A stretch of 10,754 nucleotides of DNA from an uncultured Lachnospiraceae bacterium (GTDB taxonomy: Bacteria > Bacillota_A > Clostridia > Lachnospirales > Lachnospiraceae). The translations under genes and the position numbers were made by a program. This document shows, in pieces, positions 4,528-10,754 of this stretch. The notes under the pieces are model-generated. The model made no database searches. It was not told the DNA's origin and saw only the letters and a program-made list of their open reading frames with translations. The stretch is from assembly GCA_946621895.1 (NCBI GenBank), contig CAMOOZ010000334.1, positions 1 to 10,754 of the forward strand, in the 5' to 3' direction. Within the stretch, counting starts at the first letter, position 1. Each line of letters opens with the position of its first letter.

Positions 4528-7468
4528 GAAAGGGCAGCGACAGGGATGCGAACAGTTCACCCACCGTCATTTCAAGCCGGCCGCGGCAGTTCAGCATTTC
4601 AATGATCAGTCGCCGCATCGTTTCCATAAAGTGCTGAATATCCGCATCAGAATAGCGATCCCGGCAATAATACAGCAGCATCACCAGGCCCTCCTCCGTA
4701 TCGAGAATGTGCTCATCCACGTTGGTCTCCCAGGCAAGATCCTTATGCTCAATGTCCACCTCTTCCAGATCCAGCGGCATCTTGTGCAGTATGTCCGAGT
4801 TGTCTTCCTGATAGATGAAGTAGAAATAGTCTTTTGTCCTGACCATGGCGTTCCTGGCAATATATGGGTAATCGCTGTGCGCAAGTCCGTCCCGGATCTG
4901 TTCCCGGATATCGGCAAACAGCTCCTTCAGGCTGGTTTCCGGAGCAAGGGAAACAGCCACGGGGAGCTCCCGGTACAGCAGGCCAATGATATTCTCCTGG
5001 TATTTGGAGTCCCGGCCCTTATAGACCCAGGGAACCAGCACATTCTTTTTGCCGTTCAGCACCGCGATCCCGAGCAGTTCGGCCCCCATAAGGAATCCGT
5101 TCTTTCCCAGGCCGGTCTTCTCTTCCAGCTCCTCCAGCGCGCCCTCCGGCAGATTCAGCGGTATCTCGCACTCCGCGTACCCGTGCATTCTCGTATCCCG
5201 GTCACAATCTAGTCGCACGCTCCAGTCCACCCCGCCATACCGCCGTTCAAAGTAAGTCCGGCTCTCTGCGTACATGGGGCAGCTCCTGTGCTGCGCACGT
5301 TCCTGAAGCATCAGATAATACCCGTCCGGTTCGCCGGACTTTGGCCATTCCTCCGCCAGATATCTTTCGCAAACCTCCCGAAGCATGATCTTGTTGGAGG
5401 TTCCGTCAAACAGCAGATGATGAATATCATAAAACCAGTAAAGGCCCTGCTCCGTGCGAAAGATCCTGCTGCGCATCAGGGGCTGCCCGATCAGTTTACA
5501 GTAGGGCCGGATCAGCCGATCCTTTTTCGCGGCCAGCGTCTCTTCCGAAATATCTTCGATCCTCACGGGCAGGATCAGCTCCGGCGTATATCGCTGCTCC
5601 AGTTCGCCGTCTTCATTGAAGAGCAGCGTGGTCATGAGCGCGGGATGGCTCCCGATCATGGCGTTCACGGCGGCGCAGAATCTTTCGGCATCGATCTCTC
5701 CATTGATCCGCAGCAATCTGGCAATATTCATTATGGTGGATTTTGGCGTATGCAGCTGGTAATCAAACATGTACCGCTGTTCGTCTGTCATCGGCCAGGG
5801 CTTCGACATGGCCGCGGCGATCCTTTCTCTTCTTGAACTGGCGCTGTCCTTCGTTCCTTCCGCCAGATAAAGCTGCGCGATCTTCCGGGGCGTCCCGCCG
5901 CGGAAGATCTGGATGGCATTCAGGTTCGGCAGGCTGCACTGCGCCACGAGCCTTATGGAGAGAATCGAGCTGCCGCCGAGGGAATAGAAATCGTCCTCCG
6001 CGCCGACGCGGGGCAGCCGAAGCACCGCGGCCATGGCGTCGCAAAGGGCCTCTTCCTCCGCATTGGCCGGAGCGGAATAAGCATTTTCCGGTTCGCCGAT
6101 CTCCGGCCGCGGAAGCAGGAGGCGGGAGAGCTTGCCGCTCTGTGTCCGGGGCAGGGAATCCAGATGCATAAAGCGCGCAGGAACCATGTAATAGGGCAGC
6201 GCCGACGAAAGCGCCTCCCGCGCCGCCGCCTTATCCAGCTCTACGCTGTCTGTATAATAGAGACACAGGAATGCGTTCTCCCCTTCGGTAAAACCGCGGA
6301 CAATGACCTCCTTCAGGCCCAGCAGCCGCCTGGCGGCGTTTTCCACCTCCGCCGGTTCCACGCGGTTTCCGTTGATCTTCAGCATATCGTCGATGCGCCC
6401 CAGCACCACATAGTCGCCGTTCTCCAGGCGTCTTCCCAGATCGCCGGTGCGGTATTTCCCATTGACAAAGGCCTGGGCAGTCTGCTCCGGCAGATTGATA
6501 TACCCGCGCACATAGGGATTATCATAGCAGATCTGTCCGACCTCCCCGTCGGGAACGACATTCCCGTCCTCATCCTGCAGACAGAAGCCCAGGTCAAAGC
6601 CCGGCTGTCCGATGGGCGCGGTCTCGTTTGGCGTATCAAGCCTGGCCAGGGCTGCAATAATGATGCTCTCGCTCGTGCTATAGACGTTATATACGCTGAA
6701 GTTCGGATCCTCGGACCAGATGCCGTTAGCCGGTTCGGAGGACAGGGCAATGAGGCTAAGGGAAGGGATCTGGCGAAACAGGCGGTAGACAGAGGGCACG
6801 CAGAAGGTTTCGGTTATATTGTTTTCGGTAAAGCAGCGAACCAGCGCCTCAGGATTTTTGACGATGGAAAAGGGAATGACAAAGACGACACCGCCATTAT
6901 CCATTGTGGTGATAAAGACGATGAGCGCCGCTGCATAATTGACCGGCGCGATCAGGCCAAACCGCAGAAAATGCAGAATCCGGAAAGAAGCGGCAGTGCG
7001 ATCGATTTTGCCGTATTCATGCAGGACACCCTTGGGGTTTCCGGTGGAGCCGGAGGTATAGACCGCGAACGCCGCGTCGTGATCATCCACGGCTTCATAT
7101 CCCGGAAGCGGTTCAAGACCCTGGATCTCCTGCCAGACCGCATCGTCAATTGTCAGGCGGCATCCGCAGTCCTTCCGGATAAAGGCAGCCTGCCCGGCCG
7201 GGTGTCCGTCCTCCAGCGCGACAAACGCCGCGCCTGCCTTCCAGACGCCAATCATGGCCACAAACGGTTCCACACCTCTGGGCAGCATGATGCAGACGAA
7301 ATCCTCCCGCCCGATGCCATGCTCCTTCAGATAGCGGTAGACGCGGCCGGAGAGCTCATCCATGCGTCCATAGGTTATAAATGATCCATCTCCGTTGCTC
7401 AGGGCGGGGCGACGGGGATCCTGCTTCGCAAGTCTGGAAAAATCCGCCAGAAAATTCATTTTTATCAT
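4511..7468 (-). CDS. Single-module NRPS, A-T-C order (985 aa), with a non-canonical A-domain pocket
   Basis: The adenylation domain (about 1-460) activates a carboxylic acid with ATP. It has core A3 YTSGSTGNPKG (137-147), A5 YNVYSTSES (260-268), A7 YRTGDLG, A8 NGNRVEP (366-372) and the A10 lysine K446 in SGKLSR. The carrier protein (about 475-540) has LGGSS, with S501 the expected phosphopantetheine site. The condensation domain (about 559-985) has intact HHLLFDG (H683-G689), so it should form an amide. No thioesterase, reductase or epimerase domain is present, and no second A domain. In hand alignment the residue equal to GrsA D235 is A179 (YAAA at 178-181 replaces F-D-x-S), so the substrate probably lacks an alpha-amino group. 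The pocket looks hydrophobic. Start 7468 is chosen for the AAAGGCG just upstream; M4 (7459) is possible. By eye this gene is more GC-rich than its paralogue at 7647. It is transcribed divergently from that paralogue, so the two are probably co-regulated. Confidence 0.88.
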   Translation of the reverse strand: MIKMNFLADFSRLAKQDPRRPALSNGDGSFITYGRMDELSGRVYRYLKEHGIGREDFVCIMLPRGVEPFVAMIGVWKAGAAFVALEDGHPAGQAAFIRKDCGCRLTIDDAVWQEIQGLEPLPGYEAVDDHDAAFAVYTSGSTGNPKGVLHEYGKIDRTAASFRILHFLRFGLIAPVNYAAALIVFITTMDNGGVVFVIPFSIVKNPEALVRCFTENNITETFCVPSVYRLFRQIPSLSLIALSSEPANGIWSEDPNFSVYNVYSTSESIIIAALARLDTPNETAPIGQPGFDLGFCLQDEDGNVVPDGEVGQICYDNPYVRGYINLPEQTAQAFVNGKYRTGDLGRRLENGDYVVLGRIDDMLKINGNRVEPAEVENAARRLLGLKEVIVRGFTEGENAFLCLYYTDSVELDKAAAREALSSALPYYMVPARFMHLDSLPRTQSGKLSRLLLPRPEIGEPENAYSAPANAEEEALCDAMAAVLRLPRVGAEDDFYSLGGSSILSIRLVAQCSLPNLNAIQIFRGGTPRKIAQLYLAEGTKDSASSRRERIAAAMSKPWPMTDEQRYMFDYQLHTPKSTIMNIARLLRINGEIDAERFCAAVNAMIGSHPALMTTLLFNEDGELEQRYTPELILPVRIEDISEETLAAKKDRLIRPYCKLIGQPLMRSRIFRTEQGLYWFYDIHHLLFDGTSNKIMLREVCERYLAEEWPKSGEPDGYYLMLQERAQHRSCPMYAESRTYFERRYGGVDWSVRLDCDRDTRMHGYAECEIPLNLPEGALEELEEKTGLGKNGFLMGAELLGIAVLNGKKNVLVPWVYKGRDSKYQENIIGLLYRELPVAVSLAPETSLKELFADIREQIRDGLAHSDYPYIARNAMVRTKDYFYFIYQEDNSDILHKMPLDLEEVDIEHKDLAWETNVDEHILDTEEGLVMLLYYCRDRYSDADIQHFMETMRRLIIEMLNCRGRLEMTVGELFASLSLPFPERGG

Positions 7469-7563
7469 GTCGCCTTTATCGATTGCTTTTCAGGAAGGAA
7501 AGGATTACGATTATCAGATGTGCTTCCCATTTTATATTTTGTATCCATATCTTTTACCTGACA

Positions 7564-7593
7564 TTGACATTATATCATATGGTATGTGAAAAT
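7564..7593 (+). promoter_or_regulatory. Putative promoter for the plus-strand NRPS gene
   Basis: A perfect TTGACA (7564-7569) is followed after 18 bases by GAAAAT (7588-7593), a weak -10. Between them lies an imperfect palindrome around CATATG (7573-7584, five of six pairs). It could be an operator and may explain a need for regulation. The leader to the start at 7647 is about 45 bases, with AGGAAAGGGG at 7633-7642 as the ribosome binding site. Confidence 0.5.
7569..7574 (-). promoter_or_regulatory. Candidate -10 (TATAAT) for the minus-strand NRPS gene
   Basis: On the minus strand bases 7574-7569 read TATAAT, a perfect -10. It overlaps the -35 of the opposing promoter, but no good -35 lies 16-18 bases upstream. 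If real, the two NRPS promoters overlap face-to-face and would compete or share an activator. The alternative GATAAT near 7520 also lacks a -35. Confidence 0.3.
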
Positions 7594-7646
7594 GGTTCGT
7601 CAAACGTTCTTGCTATTCAGGATAAGCTTATAAGGAAAGGGGTTTT

Positions 7647-10571
7647 ATGAGATACATAGAAGGTGTAATGAACTGGTGCAGGAAAGCACCGGAGAAAACG
7701 GCGCTGATCGACACGGGATCGGACAGAGTCATGTCCTATGGCGAGCTGGATGAACTGACCGCAAAGGTGTACGCGTATCTTTCGGAGAGGGGCATCGGCA
7801 GGGAAAGCTTTGTGATGATCGCGCTTCCCCGCGGGATCGGTACGGCGATCGCGGCCATCGGCGTGTGGAGAGCAGGGGCGGCTTATGTGATCGTGGAGGA
7901 AGGAACACCGGCCGAAAGGAAGGATTTTATCTATCAGGACTGCGGCTGCCGCCTGCTTCTGGATCAGGAGGTATTTGAGCAGATACTGCACACTCCCGGG
8001 AAAGAAGGCTATGCCGAAACTGATCTCCATGACGCGGCCTATGCCATATACACCTCCGGCACGACAGGAAACCCCAAAGGCGCGATCCATGAATACGGCA
8101 CACTGGAGGATAATCTTTCCCACTTCAAACATGATGGGAAATATCTGATGGGAGAAACAGACCGATTCCTGTTAGTCACTCCGTTTTCCTTTATTGCGGG
8201 AACCATGGCGATCAATCTGATGCCGTATCAGGGCGTTACGCTCATCATAGCGCCTCTTACCGTAGCCAGAGATCCGGAAAAGCTCCTCTCCTGTATGGCG
8301 GATCACAGGGTGACCGCGACCTTTTTTACTCCCTCCTTATTGAAGCTGAATCCCAGGTTCCATCCGGAGCTGCGGACACTGGTGCTTTCCAGTGAGGCGG
8401 TGGAAAATGTCTACAGGGACGATGTGGCCATCTATAATATCTATGCCCAGTCAGAGACCGGTTATATGGTGACCGTATTCAAAATAGACAGATCATATGA
8501 ACTTACCCCTGTGGGAAGGCCGCAGTGCCCGGGCCGTGAGGTGTTTATCCTGAATGATGACGGAGGTGAAGTGCAGACGGGCGAGATCGGAGAGGTGTGC
8601 TTTGAAAACCCGTATTTCAGGGGTTATATGAACCTTCCGGAGGAAAACGCCAGGGCGCTTCAGGGAGGGCTTTATCATTCCGGGGATATAGGGAAGAAGC
8701 TGCCGGATGGCAATCTCGTGATCCTGGGACGGGATGACGATATGGTCAAGGTGAATGGCAACAGGGTGGAGCCCGGTGAGATCGAGAAGGCCATGAAGGA
8801 TGTTTTCCGGCTTTCCTGGGCTGCCGTCAGAGTCTTTACGGATGAAGAAAGGGTATCCATCTGCGGCTATTATCCGGACGATATTGCCTTCAATCCTCTT
8901 GAGGCGAAGCTTAAACTGAAAAAGAAGCTTCCCGATTATATGGTTCCCACTAATTTTATCAGGCTGTCTGAGATTCCGTTAAATGCAAACGGAAAGCTGA
9001 GCCGCAAGGATCTTCCCCGGCCTGAGAGGACTGCAGGAACCGCCCCCTATACCGCGCCGCGTGGTGACATCGAAAAGCGGCTGTGTGAAGCTGCGCAGAA
9101 GGTTCTTGGAATAGACCGGATCGGCGCTCTGGATGATCTGTATGCGCATGGATTAGACTCGATCGGCGCCATAAAGCTTGTTGCAGAGTCGGGGCTTGAC
9201 TATCTGACGACGGTGATGGTATTTGACGGCATCACGCCCGAAAAGATTGCTAAGATCTATCAGCAGGAAGCATCCTCAGGCGGTCTGGAAATGCTCAGGG
9301 AGTCAGAAGCTACAGCACGGATGCGGGCGCATCCGCTGCTAATGGACCAGCTTGCCGCCTTTGACTGGCAGCTTAACGCACCTCATTCCACGATGAACAA
9401 TTGTCCGCTGTTCTACAGGCTTGGGAGTGAGGTGGACCTGCCCCGCCTTGCAGCCGCACTGGAGAGGGTGCTGAAGGCACATGGCGTATTCTCAACCGTT
9501 TTCGCATTTAATGAAGACGGAGAGCTCGTGCAGAAATATGCGCCGGATACAGATAAGAAAGTGGTGGTTGAGAGGATCACGGAGGCGGAGCTGGTGGACC
9601 TCCGCGAGCATCTGATCTACTATTATAAGCTGATCGGAAGTCCTTTTTTCCGCTTCCGTGTCTTTGAAACGGAAAGGGGAGGGTATCTGTTCATTGATAT
9701 GCACCATTTGGTGGCTGACGGCATCTCCAAGGTCATTCTGCTGAAGGATATTTCCGACAGCTATGAGGGAAAGCCCCTGAAAGAGGATCGTTATTTTTCC
9801 AATCTTTCAAGGCTGGAAAGAGCGTCTGAGCTATCGGCCTGCGCAGAAGCAGGAGCGTATTATACAGCCCGCGAAAAAGCCCATGAATGGAGCAGATATC
9901 CCAGATTGGACGGCAAACCCGTATTTGATGGGGTGAAGTCCATATCCTTTCTGCTGCCTGTGGATGAAGCAGGCTTTGCAAAAATGACGGAGCTTTATTC
10001 CATTAGAAAAAACACCTTTATGCTTGCCATATCCACACTTTCCCTGGCAGCGTATAATGCTGCAGAACACATCTCAATGAAGTGGACCTATAACGGCCGG
10101 GAAAGCAAAATGGAAGAGGATATTATGGGCATGCTGATCCGGGATATCACCTTTTATCTTGATCTGGAGGAAGGGATGACTTTGGGAGGCTTCCTGAAGG
10201 AGGTAAAGGATCAGGAAAGACTGGGGCTTTCCTATAGCAGATACCCCCACACTAATCCGGTCAGGGAGCCGAATATGAGCCTGTATGTGATCTACCAGTC
10301 AGAGCTTGGGGAAGAGGAAAACACTGTGCTGAATCTGACAGGAGAAGAGCTCCCCAATTCTGATAACACCATGGAGGAACTGATGGATATGGAAATCTAT
10401 GATACGGAAGAGGGAACAGAGGTCGAGCTGTTCTATCTTCCTTCCTGCTATCAGGAGAATAGTATCCAGCGTTTTCGCCGTATGATCATGAAGTCCGCGG
10501 CATTGCTTATGCAGTATGCCGAAGAGCCCGGGCGGGAGATCGCGCAGCTTGTTTCTGTGATAAGGGAATAA
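7647..10571 (+). CDS. Single-module NRPS, A-T-C order (974 aa), paralogue of the minus-strand synthetase
   Basis: The adenylation domain (about 1-465) has A3 YTSGTTGNPKG (135-145), A5 YNIYAQSET, A7 YHSGDIG, A8 NGNRVEP (370-376) and A10 lysine K450 in NGKLSR. The carrier protein (about 475-545) has HGLDS, with S505 as the phosphopantetheine site; the DS form is more like ACPs and aryl carriers than the GGSS of its paralogue. The condensation domain (about 562-974) has intact HHLVADG (H686-G692). As in the paralogue, the A4 aspartate is missing: I183 in FSFIAG aligns with GrsA D235. No release domain follows, so the C domain probably passes the acyl group to a free or carrier-bound amine. The two synthetases share the same layout and clear similarity throughout, for example IGVW.AGAA and KD/QDCGCRL in the A domain, but differ in pocket residues. 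They may load different acids onto one scaffold. The 3' end is nearly identical to the NRPS remnant at 1978-2133. The start is set by a strong ribosome binding site and by conservation with the remnant. Confidence 0.9.
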   Translation: MRYIEGVMNWCRKAPEKTALIDTGSDRVMSYGELDELTAKVYAYLSERGIGRESFVMIALPRGIGTAIAAIGVWRAGAAYVIVEEGTPAERKDFIYQDCGCRLLLDQEVFEQILHTPGKEGYAETDLHDAAYAIYTSGTTGNPKGAIHEYGTLEDNLSHFKHDGKYLMGETDRFLLVTPFSFIAGTMAINLMPYQGVTLIIAPLTVARDPEKLLSCMADHRVTATFFTPSLLKLNPRFHPELRTLVLSSEAVENVYRDDVAIYNIYAQSETGYMVTVFKIDRSYELTPVGRPQCPGREVFILNDDGGEVQTGEIGEVCFENPYFRGYMNLPEENARALQGGLYHSGDIGKKLPDGNLVILGRDDDMVKVNGNRVEPGEIEKAMKDVFRLSWAAVRVFTDEERVSICGYYPDDIAFNPLEAKLKLKKKLPDYMVPTNFIRLSEIPLNANGKLSRKDLPRPERTAGTAPYTAPRGDIEKRLCEAAQKVLGIDRIGALDDLYAHGLDSIGAIKLVAESGLDYLTTVMVFDGITPEKIAKIYQQEASSGGLEMLRESEATARMRAHPLLMDQLAAFDWQLNAPHSTMNNCPLFYRLGSEVDLPRLAAALERVLKAHGVFSTVFAFNEDGELVQKYAPDTDKKVVVERITEAELVDLREHLIYYYKLIGSPFFRFRVFETERGGYLFIDMHHLVADGISKVILLKDISDSYEGKPLKEDRYFSNLSRLERASELSACAEAGAYYTAREKAHEWSRYPRLDGKPVFDGVKSISFLLPVDEAGFAKMTELYSIRKNTFMLAISTLSLAAYNAAEHISMKWTYNGRESKMEEDIMGMLIRDITFYLDLEEGMTLGGFLKEVKDQERLGLSYSRYPHTNPVREPNMSLYVIYQSELGEEENTVLNLTGEELPNSDNTMEELMDMEIYDTEEGTEVELFYLPSCYQENSIQRFRRMIMKSAALLMQYAEEPGREIAQLVSVIRE
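10287..10534 (+). repeat. Near-identical patch shared with the NRPS remnant (copy 2)
   Basis: Blocks 10287-10367 and 10462-10534 encode part of the last ~100 residues of the condensation domain. They match the remnant at 1978-2058 (79 of 81) and 2061-2133 (73 of 73). The 94 bases between them here (10368-10461) are represented by only two bases in the remnant. Confidence 0.9.
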
Positions 10572-10581
10572 TCATAAAGAG

Positions 10582-10594
10582 ACCGTTTAACGGT
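10582..10594. promoter_or_regulatory. Small perfect dyad between the NRPS gene and the amidohydrolase gene
   Basis: ACCGTT (10582-10587), a central T, and AACGGT (10589-10594) form a perfect inverted repeat 10 bases after the NRPS stop. A TTTTT run lies at 10602-10606, 7 bases too far for a classical terminator. It could be a weak attenuator or an operator. The next gene starts 51 bases after the NRPS stop, so read-through is plausible. Confidence 0.35.
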
Positions 10595-10622
10595 ATCGGA
10601 GTTTTTGAGGCGGGGATAGAAA

Positions 10623-10754
10623 ATGATGAGGGCGGATTATCTGATAAAAAACGCGAAAATCTTTACGGCGGGTAAAGCTATGCCCTGGGGCCCGGCGCTT
10701 GCGGGGGAGGACGGGAAATTTGTCTATGTGGGGGAGGAGAAGGGGGTTTCCAGC
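10623..10754 (+). CDS. YtcJ-like amidohydrolase, N-terminal fragment (runs off the window)
   Basis: The first 44 codons are present: an opening of ADYLIKNAKIFTAG, then ALAGEDGKFVYVGEE. This is the beta-sandwich start of metal-dependent amidohydrolases of the YtcJ type ('ADLIL.NG.I.T......A.AV.DG.I..VG'). The metal-binding histidines would lie beyond the window, so activity cannot be checked. A GGGG-containing ribosome binding site (10612-10615) lies 7 bases before ATG 10623; a second ATG follows at 10626. It is on the same strand as the NRPS, 51 bases downstream, and may be co-transcribed. If functionally linked it could hydrolyse an amide in a precursor or in the product, but the family also has many unrelated housekeeping members. 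Confidence 0.65.
   Translation, partial: MMRADYLIKNAKIFTAGKAMPWGPALAGEDGKFVYVGEEKGVSS

Noticed and set aside
6164..7384. 406-codon open frame on the plus strand, antisense to the A domain of the minus-strand NRPS
   Set aside because: The opposite strand encodes all adenylation core motifs in order. The antisense protein has no recognisable domain and no good ribosome binding site, and it is explained by the GC-rich codon pattern of the real gene.

Overview
The window looks like chromosomal DNA from a Gram-positive anaerobe of the Clostridia, perhaps Lachnospiraceae. This is inferred from strong AGGAGG-type ribosome binding sites, a near-consensus sigma-A promoter, GC content judged by eye at about 50 percent, and the start of an Rpn-type PD-(D/E)XK nuclease gene of the kind common in those genomes. 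No rRNA, tRNA or CRISPR array is visible, and no intact insertion sequence.

Layout, left to right. (1) Bases 1-183, minus strand: the first 61 codons of an Rpn-like nuclease. (2) Bases 190-551: a gene-free regulatory stretch with a minus-strand promoter, two inverted repeats and a very good plus-strand promoter. (3) Bases 552-4463, plus strand: an apparent operon with a divergent homospermidine synthase-like enzyme, the wreck of an NRPS gene (1912-2202), and a large transporter that fuses an ECF S-component-like domain, a MATE exporter and a degenerate GHKL ATPase-like tail. (4) Bases 4464-4527: GC-rich hairpins between convergent genes. (5) Bases 4511-7468, minus strand, and 7647-10571, plus strand: two divergently transcribed paralogous single-module synthetases. 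Each has the order adenylation - carrier protein - condensation (A-T-C), and each keeps its key catalytic motifs. (6) Bases 10623-10754: the start of a YtcJ-like amidohydrolase.

Taken together this reads as a small specialised-metabolite locus. By hand alignment both A domains lack the aspartate that holds the alpha-amino group of ordinary NRPS substrates, so they probably load acids other than alpha-amino acids. Both proteins end in a condensation domain with an intact HHxxxDG motif and have no thioesterase or reductase, so the acyl group could be released onto a free amine. A polyamine-forming enzyme and a MATE exporter (a family that often exports cations) lie nearby. The working hypothesis is therefore an acylated polyamine-type product, made by the two A-T-C enzymes and exported by the fused MATE protein. 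This is inference: no product can be read from the sequence.

The most distinctive direct observation is the broken NRPS copy at 1912-2202. It keeps only the first 22 codons and two C-terminal patches of a gene like the one at 7647. The patches are almost identical to that gene, while the ends are clearly diverged. This points to a lost third synthetase and possibly to recent gene conversion.
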